This document shows positions 23,983 through 36,147 of a DNA stretch of 64,000 nucleotides, one piece after another. The stretch spans positions 5,825,722 through 5,889,721 of the forward strand of contig CAJQUN010000020.1 in the NCBI GenBank assembly GCA_907163345.1, given 5' to 3'. The first letter of the stretch is position 1. Every line of letters begins with the position of its first letter. Source of the DNA: Haberlea rhodopensis. Its lineage: Eukaryota; Streptophyta; Magnoliopsida; Lamiales; Gesneriaceae. The translations under genes were made by a program, and so were the position numbers. The notes beneath the pieces are model-generated. The model was not told the origin of the DNA. It was given only the letters and a program-made list of their open reading frames with translations, and ran no database searches.

Positions 23983-24218
23983 TTCATTTCTTTATGAGGA
24001 CACGGATGATAGCGGTGATGTATTCCGCTGTGTCGATTTATATTCATTTCTTTATGAGGACACGGATGATAGCGGTGATGTATTCCGTTGTGTCGATTTA
24101 TATTCATTTCTTTATGAGGACACGGATGATAGCGGTGATGTATTCCGCTGTGTCGATTTATATTCATTTCTTTATGAGGACACGGACGATAGGACGATGT
24201 ATTCCGCTGTGTCGATGA
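23983..24218. repeat. 60-bp tandem repeat, four copies
   Basis: Units start at 23983, 24043, 24103 and 24163 with TTCATTTCTTTATGAGGACA, followed by CGGATGATAGCGGTGATG and TATTCCGCTGTGTCGATT. The first three are nearly identical and the fourth is slightly shorter and diverged. Decayed relatives (GATGATTCAT..., TAGCGATG...CCGCT) continue to about 24520. Confidence 0.92.
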
Positions 24219-27157
24219 TGATGATTCATTCTTCTATGATGATGGGCGATGATTCATACCGCCAGACACATGTATAGCGATGAGACATTCCGCTGTGTCG
24301 GTTGATGATGGTTCACGCCGTTGAGCATATGTATATGATGATTTACGATGACTCATTCTTCTATGAGGATTGGCGATGATTCGTGCCGCCGGATATGTTG
24401 ATAGCGATGCCTCTTTCCGCTATTATGTGGACGATGATTCATGCTCAGGTGTATAGCGAGGTTTCATGCCACTTATTATATGACGAGGTATCATGCCGTT
24501 GATTCTATAGCGATGGATTGTGCCCCTAGGTACTCAGCACAGGATTTTGCCGCCTTCGAGCGATGTGTGCTGATTACACACTATTATTGAGTGACGGAGA
24601 CAGGTATGCCGCTATCTTGTTAGCGATGAGGTATGTGATATTGCTATTCTATTAGCATTATTATAGCTGGCATGCGTTGATATGCATGTTTATTATGACT
24701 ATTTTACTAGCATGATGATAGATGGCATACGTTGATGTACATGGACCGTCACGAGTTGACTAGGTCATTTAGATGTCATTGTTGACATGTATCGTCACTA
24801 GATGACGATGCCTTAGATGCCATAAGGGGGGCATGTATCGTCACGGGATGACGATGACGGTGGTTTAGGAGATGTCTTATTAGACATGCATCATCGTCAC
24901 GATGAACAATGCGTTGAGCATACATATTCAGTTGTATGCCTTGGGTGCCAGTGCCGAGCACAAGGTGGTGTCTACGTCACCGGTTGACGTGACCCGTATA
25001 CCGAGCGGGTTGCTCGAGAAAAGGATGGACGCGCTGTACATGTGATTGTACCGCAACATCTGTTTGAGGTGATCATATTACGAGTGGTGATACCCTTGAG
25101 GTATGCTCGTTGGAATGGCTTTTTGGCCATGTAAATTGATGACAGGAGTAATCATGGAGGAAATTACTCGCTTTCTATCGAAGTGACATGTGGTAGACAT
25201 GGTCACACCACCCTTGAGGGTGTAGAATGGGTCCTAAAGGAGTAGGATCAGGTTATGTTAAGTACATAGGGACATTGGAGTGTCCAGGGTGTATCGGCAT
25301 TAGAGGAATGTTGGGTAGAAACCCACTACTCTATTGATTTTCTTCCCACTGTATGGTATGCCGTGCGGAAACGTCCATCTTATTGGTAGGTTTGAGGTGA
25401 ACCTAGAGAGGCATCGACTAGTTTGTCTGCCGCGTGTGTGCAGCACCATGAGGGGCTTGCTAGAGCCGTTATACTGCTCGTTGGAACCAAGTTTGGCAAA
25501 TTGTAAGGTGATACGATGTGGATTGTGGTGGACTCTAGTAGTCACCACGTCATTTGAGGTTGAGATTGGGCATGCCTCACTAAAACGTGTATACGTTTAT
25601 GTTAAATCTTGGTGAGACTTGTCTGGGGACAGCTCATGATGTTGGAGTACCAACAAGATAGTCATCAAGTCGTTGTTGACTCGATCTGAGGGAATCCGTG
25701 TATTTGGGATGCAATGGGTGCTATTGTATCCAGGTTTTTCCGAACGGTGGTTCGAGACTAGTGGATCTCGAGTTCGATGACACTTTCCTTGTAGGGAAGG
25801 AGGTAGTATTATACCTATTGAGAATCTTTGAAAGATTCGACAAGTTGGTCCATGTGGTGTTGATTTTGGGAATCACACCGTGTGTTGTAAATCGTCGATT
25901 ATCATTCTCCACGGGGTAGGGAATGACTCAGAACTGACGGTTGTGTTTGGGGCTTAAGGGTATGTTGTAGATATCCGAGCCAAGTGCATTGTGTATGCAT
26001 GTGGTGTCCGTGCTTAGGCAGGTATACCGGTGAGTATATGGATGCCAGTTGTTGTTTTCCTTTGGTCAAGCATAGAATTACGCTATGTTTGAGCGGTTAA
26101 ATCTCTGAAGAGAGATTTGGAACACCTCGAGATTGAGAATCTCCAGGGCACGATAAATTATGAGGAATAATCGTGAAGTTAGTTGACTACCTTTGAAGAG
26201 GGATTACCTCGTGTGGGTTGAGGTATTCCCTTGTTGGTGTTTTCTCTCCGAGTTACTCGATAGCCTTCCCAAGTTTGGATTGTTAAATCATAGGGTTATC
26301 AAGGGATGGCAGGAATTCGGATTTGTTGGGTGTCGCTGTTGACACAAGCGATGAGGATGCAGAGGGTCTATTGCATGTCCTTTCAGAAATTGTGACTCTA
26401 TGGAGTCTCGAATGTTTATTTTGATCAGGATGTGATTCTTGGAACATCCGGAAGTGGACATCTTGTGAGATGTATTTTTGTGTAAATTTGCGGCCGTGAG
26501 TTGCCCAAATTGAGCTGCAATGATGCGACTGCTCCTTTGATGGGGGAGGTTTGAAAGTGGAAACCAGGGTTGGTATGTGTACACCGTGGTATACTAGAGT
26601 TTCCCTTGTAACGATGTATGTTAGACATCCTGAGTCTTGGTAAAGACGTCATTGAATGATATCTACGATGGAATCGGGAGCGATTCGAATCCTTGCAGTT
26701 TCAGTTGACTAACTGCTTTTGGATTGTTAGCGTTGAGTTGTGATGACGCTCTTTGACGTTATGATAGATTTGGAGGTCGATTCCACTCCAGAGTTTGACA
26801 CGAGGTCAACGTTCTCACGGTTGAGGTGTCATTCATGATGCGTTCTTACTAGTCGTATTAGAACTAAGGATGACTGTCCGATCTACAGTCGTAAGTATTG
26901 GTTGTTTTGCAGTCACGAGAGATTGACTTTTGGGATGACCCGCATCGAGGTACGCTTTTGCCTCTTGGGTGATATGTTGGTTTTGGTAAGTCGCTCTGTT
27001 TCAGAGTTTGATATGAGGTAAGTATCCTCACGTTTTTTTTAGACGATTCTAATATGGTCAAGGATCGAGGTTATGGATTCATGTTGTTGTATAGCCTGGG
27101 TGTTACGTATTACACCGGTGCAAATCTCGAGGATGAAATTCTTTTAGTGGGGGATAT

Positions 27158-28979
27158 TGTGATGACCTGGGATTATAGATGTTAATCCTGGAGTATTAAT
27201 GACCCCTAAAGTTGTTTTACGTGGCGATTTGGAGTTTAATCGCGGTGTTGGGCCTTCCGGGCTCGTCTATTTGGGTAGTTGGGATCGTTGGATCCCGAGG
27301 TTGAGATTGTACTCTCATTTGGGTGAAAAACCTATGAGTTGGGTTTTTAGTGTGACTCGGGATCTGGGGTGCTTTGTGTGGGCACCGGTAGGGGGTTTTG
27401 AGGTTAGAGAGAGAATTTTTGAAAACAGATGATTTTTAATGAATCATGATAATTTGTGGGGCTATTGGTATTTCGGGGTAATTTTGCTATAAATACCAGT
27501 TGAACCCGAGATTTTAATTATTGGAAGCCTTTTCTTCACCTTGCCCGCCTCTCTCTCTCTCCCCGCTGATTCCCGATTTCCTCGACCCTCGTCGCTTCAA
27601 GCCGTGCGCCCGCCGCCGTCCGGCCGCCATCCGGCGCGTCCGACCAACCACCGGCTTCGTCTCTTCCAGGCGCACCTTTCCATACCAAGAATTTGAAGTT
27701 TCGTCGAGAATCACGTTCGGATTTGCCAGAAAAGCGCAGGTGTTCGAAATTTCGAATCTGTCCGATTTGGGGCTCGATTTTTGGTACGTTTTTGGGTCTT
27801 TTCTTCAAGCGTTTTTGGGGCGTTTTGTGCTGTTGTTTGGGTCGAAAATTTCATACTTTATGGTTCAAAAATTTGTTGCTTATGGTTCGAATTTAAACGC
27901 TGCTTGCGTGGGGTTAGGGTTCGATTTTAGGGGTTTTGGCAGGGGGGCGGTGATTCTTGTTATTGATTGATTAATTCATGGTTTAGATGAATTATGGTGC
28001 TTGGTTGGGTTCGAATTGTGATGATAGGGTTCGAAAATTTGAAGGGTGCTCTTGAACAATTTTCGTTGATGTCTCATTCGTTTTCCCTCCCTGCATGTGC
28101 CCTGCCCCGGGTCTTTTAATGGTTAATTGTCGTGTGTTGACAATTTTTTTTGTATAAGGGTTATGGGTGTGCTTGAGCATGGGTTTACATGTTCGTAAAT
28201 AATTGTGAATTATTTATCGTATTAGCACATAATTCCTCGGGGCATGGAACCCAAGCAAGGTTTGGCTTGGACTACGGAGATTTAAGGTACGTGCGACGTA
28301 CGAGCATTTCTTTATATGAGAGCATTTGTGAAATGCATAATTTATTTTGATTGCATTAAATAGTTGTGCATGTGGTTATATATATGTGTTGAGATAGCTA
28401 TGGAGCGACCTAATCTTGACTCGCCGCCACAAGCGTGCGTGATACCAGAGTAGTATAACCTTACAAGATATATGGGGTACTGGATTTATATGACTATTGT
28501 AGGGCATTGAGATGCCTGAGAATGACCGTGGAATCATGTAATCGTTATAAGACATTTGAGATGTCTGAGTATAATGGTGAATTGGTAAAATAAATGCGAG
28601 GCATTTGAGCTATCTGTGATTGATAGCGAAGTTGAGAAATCAGTATTTGATATTGAGATATCTATATTTGCATGTATAATGAATTTGGAATCACTATTTA
28701 TTGATATTCGAGAATTAGGCATGTGATGAGTTAATCAATGTGTTGATTTACTGATTTTTGAGATTTGATGAGTTTGATGATTGTGAGAACAGGGACAGTA
28801 CTCGGAATCCCGGATGAGGACGTTTCCATCCAGGGAGTATCATTTAAAATTCATTAGTATTTACTTTGTTGTAAATTATGAATTTCATTATTGTGATTAT
28901 GGGATTTTGTGTATTGGTATGCTCACCCCGTGTGGGGGCTGTCTCTGTTGGGGCAAGTGAACATGTACATCGATGGCTT
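27158..28979 (+). mobile_element. 3' LTR of the gypsy-type element, truncated
   Basis: It matches 20807-22629 closely and stops at CGATGGCTT (28979). There the 5' LTR would continue for about 640 bp. From 28980 on the sequence is the antisense of the Sirevirus-like ORF. The break is sharp, and the missing LTR part occurs nowhere else in the window, so this is a deletion or recombination junction rather than an insertion. Confidence 0.88.
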
Positions 28980-30651
28980 AGGCAATGGCTGCTCCGCTGT
29001 CTGATCTGCTACTAGGTCTGCAGTCTGATCTGCTGCGCGATCTGCGGTCTGATCTGCTGCTCCAGAGGGAATAACCTCAATGAAAGATTCTGCCAGAGTT
29101 TTGCTTGCAGAGGGATGATCCGGGCTGGCTACTGGAGTGGATATGCTGATTTTCTGTCGTTGAAAGCGGACAGCTAAATGTAGAGCATGAAAATCCATCT
29201 CTAATTGAGCAATAACAGCCCCATCATCTCTGGCAGTTGGAACATTCGGATCGAAGTTCGCTTTCTTAGCAGTTAAGAGCAGAGACGCCAGTTTGAATCT
29301 TTGATTGGCCTTAAAGAGCTCTTTGCGCTGCACAGCAATCCGAACATCATCGGTCTCTGTCCCCTTCAGAACTTCTTCTTCCATTTTCTGAAGGCGTCTG
29401 AGTTTGCCGAAGAACTGCTCAATGTGGTTGATCGTTCTGTATTCGACGTACTCATCAAAAACCACAATGAGCTCCTTCACTTTTTCTTCAACGTCCTCCA
29501 TAGCAATGTCAATTGCTGTCTGTGCTGCAGATTTGGGCTTAGAGGAGAGTGGTTCGGAGAGAATGGTTTTGCCCTTGCCGGTGGAGGGAGGGGACTTGAT
29601 CCCTGATTGGGTATAGTCGCCCAACTCAGTGATAACAATCCCTTTGACCACGGGAATGGTATAGGGGACTCGGATGGTTACATTGGGTGCAGTGGTTGAA
29701 GTGGTTGAAATTTGGGTTGTAGGTTGGGGTGCACGTGTGGCTTTTGTTGGAGGCAATATGGGTAAGGTTTTGAGAGGTAAGGTTTTGCTGGGCTTGGTAA
29801 TCTAGGTTCTTGGCTTCTTGGGAAGAGGCTTGGCTGGTGGCGAGGGAGCAGACTGAGTTTCTTCAGAGTCAGTCTGGATGGTTAACTTTCGCTTGACTCG
29901 TGGTTTGCGAGCACCAGCATGTTCTTCTCCCTTCTCAATCTTGACTGCCACCAGATCTGTAGGGGTTGGATTTCAGCAGTGCTAGCCCTTTGGAGTTGAG
30001 AATCTTGAAGGGACTCAGAGCAGACTGCTTCCCCAGCTCAATGTCCAAAGTTTCCAGTAGCTTGCTGAGAGGAACAGCGAAGCAGACGGCCTGTTTGGAG
30101 GCGATCACTGTTTCCATCAGAACTCCAAAAAGAATCACGGACCAGTTCATCTTCTGTCCGGAAATAATAGCATCCATGGCCCTGAACTTCTCGGTAGTGA
30201 CGGCGTCAAAACTTCCAGCTTTGCCCAATAATGGCTTGCCCACAATTTCGCACAGTACCTGGAAATGAAAGAGCATTTCCTTCTTTTTGAATGAGGGCTG
30301 CAGGCGATGGCCAAAAATAGAAATCTTCCACTGAAGAGCTGTGAGAGAGGCTTGAGGAATCTGTCCAAACTCAGTCAGTCCAGAGTTGGGTAGACCAAAG
30401 GTCTTGGCCAGCGTCATCGGCGAGATTTCAACTATTTTGCCCTTGACAGATGTGGAGATGAATGACTTCTGGGATACAGCATTGGCAAACAGTTCACGAA
30501 TCTCCGACTCGTAAACCACTGTGCCACACTCCAAAAAGTTTCTCAATCCAGACGATTCCAAAGCTCGGAAAATGGAGACCATCTCTGCATCTTCAGCCCT
30601 GTAAATATCATTGAACTCAACGGAGAGAGAGTTGTTAGTTATGGTAGCCAT
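28980..30651 (-). pseudogene. Extra ORF downstream of pol (Sirevirus 'env-like' position)
   Basis: The ATG is at 30651. The first 238 residues are an ordered-looking domain (for example VYESEIRELFANAV, FGLPNSGLTEFGQIP, KAGSFDAVT, MNWSVILFGVL) resembling, from memory, proteins often predicted in Gesneriaceae genomes. I know no function for them. A frameshift near 29960 moves the frame to a basic stretch (ARKPRVKRKL), a stop occurs near 29800, and 29756-28980 continues with a helical region and a repetitive tail of AADQTAD units. It looks like one protein of more than 550 residues broken twice. The last 20 or so codons of the open frame come from the gypsy LTR and are not part of it. Whether it is an envelope protein is undetermined: I see no clear signal peptide or membrane segment. 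Confidence 0.65.
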
Positions 30652-31058
30652 TGGAGTAAAATGAAAAACAATATACGAAGAGTTTTGAGAGAATATGAGA
30701 GAGTTAGAACGCAGACAGGCGGTAAATGGTAAAAGTGAATGAAAATGAAATGTTTAGCCCGCTAAATAAGAGAGAGAAGACACGTGTCTTTATCTCGAAG
30801 ACTGGTGAATAAATAATTCAAAATAAACGGTCAGGATAAAAGAAAGATAAGGCGGTTAAAATGCAATCATTCTGGGTTGTTTTTGTTTTAAATAAAAACA
30901 AAATAAAAGATTTATTGTCCAGACAGATCATAGGATAACATCAGATTGACATAGATCGGTCTGAAAGTTCGGACCGGTCTGTGTCTTTCTGAATATTGTA
31001 TTATCGATCTGTGCCAACAAAAATCTTTAAACGCGAAAAGACGAAAACATCTAAACTA

Positions 31059-32019
31059 TCAAGATAAGTCAATTAAACCAAGAATTTGACGGAAATAAAT
31101 AAACTTAGCCTCAGGGAGCGGTTTGGTGAAGATGTTTGCTGCTTGCTGCTCTGTTGAGATGTGTTCGATCCGAATCTCCTTTTTGCCAACATGATCTCGA
31201 ATAAAATGATGTCTTATATCAATATGCTTTGTTCGAGAGTGCAGAACTGGATTATATGTTATAGCGATTGCACTTGTGTTGTCGCAAAATATCGGAGAGT
31301 CAACAGCTTGGATGCCATAGTCTTTGAGCTGGTGTTGAATCCAGAGCATTTGAGCGCAACAGCTTCCAGCGGCAAGATATTCTGCTTCAGCTGTAGATGT
31401 GGCAATTGATGTTTGCTTCTTACTGAACCAAGAGATCAATCTTTCACCTAGAAATTGACACGTTCCACTGGTGCTTTTACGATCAATCTTACAGCCAGCG
31501 TAGTCTGCGTCTGAATATCCGATCAGGCTGAAGTTAGAATCTTTGGAGTACCAAAGACCAACGTTCTGAGATCCTTTCAAGTATTTCAGAATACGTTTAG
31601 CAGCAATAAAATGTGATTGCTTTGGTTCTGACTGAAATCTGGCGCACATACAGACTGAGAACATAATATCAGGCCGGCCCGCTGTAAGATATAAGAGCGA
31701 TCCGATTAGTCCTCTATACATAGTCACTTCGACTGCCGTTCCCCCTTCGTCTTTGTCTAACTTGATTGTAGGACTCATTGGAGTGGATGCAGTTGAGCAT
31801 GTTTCAATTCCGAATCTGTTAAGCATCTCTTTGGTATACTTGGTTTGGTTGATGAAAATTCCATTGCTGAGTTGTTTGACTTGGAGACCCAAAAAGAATG
31901 AGAGTTCTCCCATCATGCTCATCTCAAACTGTCCCTGCATCAACTTGGAAAATTTCTCGCATAATTTGGGGTTAGTTGACCCAAATATTATATCATCAAC
32001 ATAAATCTGAACTAACAGG
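31059..32019 (-). pseudogene. Copia reverse transcriptase C-terminal part and RNase H
   Basis: The minus-strand frame from the solo-LTR insertion (32019) begins at the RT catalytic block LLVQIYVDDIIFG. It runs through the RT thumb (FEMSMMGELSFFLGLQV, GRPDIMFSVCMCARFQ) into RNase H (SDADYAGCKIDRKSTSG, STAEAEYLAAGSC, FCDNTSAI, HIDIRHHFIRDHV). It ends in a proper stop at 31059 after the IFTKPL motif. The segment itself is open. It is separated from the rest of RT by the solo LTR. Confidence 0.9.
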
Positions 32020-32024
32020 GTATG

Positions 32025-33550
32025 TGACCGCTTTATTTTTTAAACAAAAGATATTTCAAAGAATGGGTTGAAGCGATTCTACCGCAAGTGCACGGTTGTC
32101 AAGTTTTAGTATAGTGAAAATTAAGTACAGGTTGTCGAATCCACACGGACTAACGTATAAGTACCAAATAAGATTAATAAAATTATATTTAGCCTACGAT
32201 AAAAGAGGTTTGATTAACTAAAGCTAAATTAAACTAAAGAATAAAGATTAAACTAGAAACAAAGAATAGAATGGTTCCGGAAATGCGAAGGTAAGTCACT
32301 CGAGAAAATTACCAAGCTCGTCGTTCAATTATATTATCTCTACTGATTCAACGGAATTCTCAAATTATCACTCAATTGATTTTAAAGGTGAAAGGTTTTC
32401 ACTATTATTCGATACACTCTCTCGAGCTGTAACGAAACTAACAATAAATTAGAATAAGTCACTCTCGTGCACCTATTTACTAATTCAAAGTTGCTTAAAT
32501 TATCAAAACCTTATAACTCTAAATCTTTCGATTTCAAGTTCTCACATATGCGATATCATCTCTCGATCTCAATCGTGACATACATCATAAATTAATGGAG
32601 CGTGTTACAACGTTATCTCTCGATCTCGGTTGTAACTCTCAAATTCAATCAAAGCTAGCTAGACTTTGATCTACACATGCAATCAATCTATGAACAATAA
32701 ATATCAATGCTCTAAAATACCAATGAATCAATATATCAAACACAACGAAATAAAACTTCAATAATATAAACCAAATTCAATTCAAATCAAATACAGATGA
32801 GTTTAATTGTCTCTCGACCTCAAAAACATCAAATGAAAATGAAAATCAAATAAATTAAGGTTCAGAAATACGATAAACGATGGATGAATCCGTGCGTTGC
32901 ACCGTAATTTCTTCTCTTGTTCCTTCCTTGCACTCCGGAAGAGATTGGCTCGACTTTGGACGAAGAACGGAGATTGGATCTCCTTGGCGGCGTTGGGCGG
33001 CGGCTACTTGACCTAGAAATCGTCTGAAAAATGGTCTAATATCGTGTATCCCCGAAATGGATCAAGCCTCCCGCTTAAAAGCCCCACAATCTCGATAAAT
33101 AAGGAAAATAAATCTTCAGATTTCGCGTCTCGATCGATCGAGATTTTCACCGATCGATCGGTGCACTGTTCACATCAGCCTTTTTGCACTCACTGCCTCG
33201 CTCGATCGATCGAGAATTTCCACCGATCGATCGAGATTTCTCAAAATTTGTTGCTGAGGTTACTGCCTCGCTCGATCGATCGAGATTTCCACCGATCGAT
33301 CGAGCCTTCAAAAAATCTGATTCTCGCTTCTGGCTGGCTCGATCGATCGAGAATAAATCTCGATCGATCAAGATTTGGTAAATCCATCTTCTTTCATTTT
33401 CTCTTCTTTTACGCCTCGATTTCGCCCGTTATCTTCATATAAGCTCATTTCTTCCACTTACGATCCATTTTCCTGACAATATCATCCAGGAAAAAGAACG
33501 GAAAGTAGGAAGAATTTACAGTTAAAAACACTCAAAATCTAAGCCTATCA
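32025..33550 (-). mobile_element. Solo LTR, 1,526 bp, perfect 5-bp TSD, inside copia RT
   Basis: It starts TGACCGCTTTATTTT, ends AAAATCTAAGCCTATCA, and is flanked by GTATG on both sides (32020-32024 and 33551-33555). It splits the copia RT about 4 codons before the YVDD block. The same LTR lies inverted at 47415-48912. The part at 33125-33375 is an array of ClA/PvuI-like CGATCGATCG palindromes. Judging from the other copy, whose TATA-like and leader sequences read on plus, this copy is on the minus strand. There is no primer site or interior, so it arose by LTR-LTR recombination. The superfamily cannot be told from the LTR alone. Confidence 0.9.
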
Positions 33551-33555
33551 GTATG

Positions 33556-35064
33556 TTCCCCCTTAATAAATTTAAAGAGAGTTTTATCTACTGGGCCGAT
33601 CTGAAAATCGTGGTTCAGCAGAAATTGAGATAGAGTGTCATATCAGGCCCTTGGTGCTTGTTTCAGACCATATACTGCTTTATTCAGTAGGTATACATGA
33701 TTAGGGAATGAGTGGTTCTGAAATCCAGGAGGTTGCTCGATGTAAACTTCCTCCTGACCATTAAGAAAGGCGCTTTTGACGTCCATCTGATATACCTTGA
33801 AGTCTTTAAAGGCAGCATATGCAAGAAAGATTCTGATTGCTTCAAGTCTGGCGACTGGTGCAAAAGATTCATCGAAGTCAATTCCTTCTTCTTGTCAGAA
33901 TCCTTGTGCCACCAGTCTGGCCTTGTTTCTAACCACATTTCCATCTGCGTCCAGCTTGTTTCTGAAAACCCATATGGTTCCAATAACAGGCAGATAGCTT
34001 GGTCTGGGGGTTAGATTCCAAACTTGATTTTGTTCGAATTGATTAAGTTCTTCTTGCATGGCATTAATCCAGTTGAAATCAGTCAGAGCTTCATCGATCT
34101 TTTTAGGTTCCAGAGTTGAGATGAAGGCAGCATGAGTGAACTCATCCATCATCTGTCCTCTGGTTCTAATCGGTGCAGAGGGACGTCCAATCACTAGATT
34201 AGGTGGATGCCTCTTAGTCCATCGATAGCTTGACTTTGGATTGTCTGGTCTAGCCGGATGAGTAGTAGTAGTAGTAGAGGTATGATCAACATCTGCTTTG
34301 ATATGAGAGTTTGGATCATCCGGATCGGCTCGATCTGGAGAAGCTTCAATACCTTGATCCGATCTGGCTAGTACTTCAAGTTCTGGTGGATTGTCTCTTG
34401 ACATGTTAGCTACAATCTCATCATCACTGTTAGCTTCGAGATGGATGTTTTTCATCTGATTTTGAATTAATTCTTTGTTACCATCAACACACAAAGATTC
34501 ATCAAAAATTACATGAACTGAGTCTTCTACAGTTAAGGTTCGATTATTAAAAACTTGATAAGCTTTGCTAGTTGATGAATATCCTAAGAATATTCCATTA
34601 TCTGACTTAGCTTCAAATACTGTAAGATGATTCTTACCATTGTTGTGAACGAAGCATTTACAGCCAAATACATGAAGGTGAGAAATAGACGGTCTGTTAC
34701 CAGTCCATATTTCATATGGAGTGAGATTCAGCTTCTTGTTAATCATAGACCGATTTTGAGTGTAGCATGCAGTATTCACAGCTTCTGCCCAGAACTTTTG
34801 TGAAATTCCAGAATCAGCAAGCATTGTTCTTGCTGCTTCTTTGAGCGTTCTGTTTCTTCGTTCTGCAACTCCATTCTGTTGAGGAGTTCGAGCGGCTGAA
34901 AACTCATGCTTGATTTCATGATCTTCTAGAAAGGATTCAAGATTCTGATTTGAAAACTCAGTGCCTTTGTCACTTCGAATCCTGTCTATGCTGGATGATT
35001 TCTCGTTCTGAGTGTGTTTCAGCAGCTTGATCAACTTCGGACCGGTCTGATCTTTACTGCTCAA
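33556..35064 (-). pseudogene. Copia integrase and reverse transcriptase N-terminal part
   Basis: The frame 35064-33895 carries the integrase core (IRSDKGTEFSN, FSAARTPQQNGVAERRNRTL, GCKCFVHNNGK) and a linker rich in Asp, Ser and Pro. It then enters RT (ALTDFNWINAMQEEL, WVFRNKLDADG, KARLVAQGF) and meets a stop. RT continues in the next frame (33983-33684: QMDVKSAFLNG-like and YGLKQAPRA, then another stop), up to the solo LTR. At least one frameshift and two stops are present, and a further frameshift joins it to the protease ORF at about 35062. Confidence 0.88.
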
Positions 35065-35732
35065 AAATATAGTCCATGTAAAGCGTGGTAATCATCAATA
35101 ACAACGAGAGTATACCGCATTCCCCCTAAACTTGTTATTGGTATGGGACCAAACAAGTCCATATGCAATAGTTCTAAACAACGAGAGGAGGATTTGACAT
35201 TCTTGTTTTTGAAGGATGATCTGATATGTTTGCCCATTTGGCAAGCTTCGCAGATCTTATCCTTAGCAAAATCGATCTTGGGCAGACCGATAACTAAATC
35301 ATGTTTACACATGCTAGAAATTGTCTTAAAATTAATATGATTCAAGCGTTTATGCCATAGCCAGTGTTTATTATCATTGTTAGCGATGAAGCAAGTTGGA
35401 TTATCAGGTTGAGCATGATTCCAGTTAATCTTATATGTATTTCCATTCATGATTCCTACAAGCACGTCTGATGATTTAACAGTGCAAGTGTGTTTGTGAA
35501 ATTCTACAGCATAACCATTATCACAAAGTTGACTTATACTAATCAGATTATAGCACAGATTTTCAACTAACAGCACATCATTGATAATAATGTTACCATG
35601 GACAATCTTACCCTTGCCCACGGTCTTACCCTTTGAGTTATCCCCGAAAATGATCTTGGGTCCAGTACATTCTGTAACTTCAGATAGCAGCTCGATGTTT
35701 CCAGTCATGTGACGAGAACACCCGCTGTCCAA
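35061..35732 (-). pseudogene. Copia protease and GAG-pre-integrase
   Basis: The frame opens at the retropepsin active site (MDSGCSRHMTG, catalytic Asp at residue 2), then CYNLISISQLCDNG. The pre-integrase zinc domain follows (WLWHKRLNHINF and KICEACQMGKH), then the integrase start (LLHMDLFGPI). It ends after VVIDDYHALHG by a frameshift, where the family continues with the rest of the DDE core. Codons upstream of the Asp lie in another frame toward the gag end. Confidence 0.88.
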
Positions 35733-36147
35733 GTACCAGTCTCATGCAAGTTTCTTCGGTACCTGTCATCAACCATATTTATTGTTGGTACCCAATCTTA
35801 TTTGGGTCCAGAACGGATTAGCCCTTTGGGAACCCACACCTGTATCAGCTTTAATGGCTTGTGTGTGTGTGGTGTGCTGTGAGCTGGTTTGTTTCGATGT
35901 TTTGTGTGATAATGTGTGCGATATGGAACCCTTTGATTCTCATGGGGTAGTCTATATCTTCGTTGAACTGGTTTTGAATTATAGTAATTTATTGTCTTCC
36001 TTGCCTTCGATCTTGCACCCTTAGATTTGGTCTGAAAGACGCAAAGCTTGCTGGTGCCTTTTCTTTGGCTTGGCTGACATATCCAATTCCTTTTCCCAAA
36101 CCTTGATTCACGAAAGAGACTCTCGTTTGAATCGTAGGTGCTTCAGT

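Larger units (their letters stand above)
23271..27157 (+). mobile_element. Non-coding interior of the gypsy-type element (LARD-like)
   Basis: The 3.9 kb between primer site and 3' LTR has no frame longer than about 100 codons on either strand, and I could read no gag, protease, reverse transcriptase, RNase H or integrase motif. Its first 1.2 kb holds tandem repeats. A purine tract (TTTTAGTGGGGGATA, about 27143-27157) directly precedes the 3' LTR, so both priming signals are present. The pattern of long LTRs, intact primer and purine tracts and a non-coding interior is that of a large retrotransposon derivative moved by proteins from another element. Extreme decay of a once-coding interior is the alternative. 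Confidence 0.7.

Noticed and set aside
23919..24218. Repetitive frames on both strands encoding 20-residue repeats
   Set aside because: The 60-bp tandem repeat is a multiple of three, so any frame without a stop stays open. No evidence of translation.
33044..33442. Frames with repeated RSIDR-like peptides (also 47547-47813)
   Set aside because: They are translations of the CGATCGATCG palindrome array inside solo LTRs.
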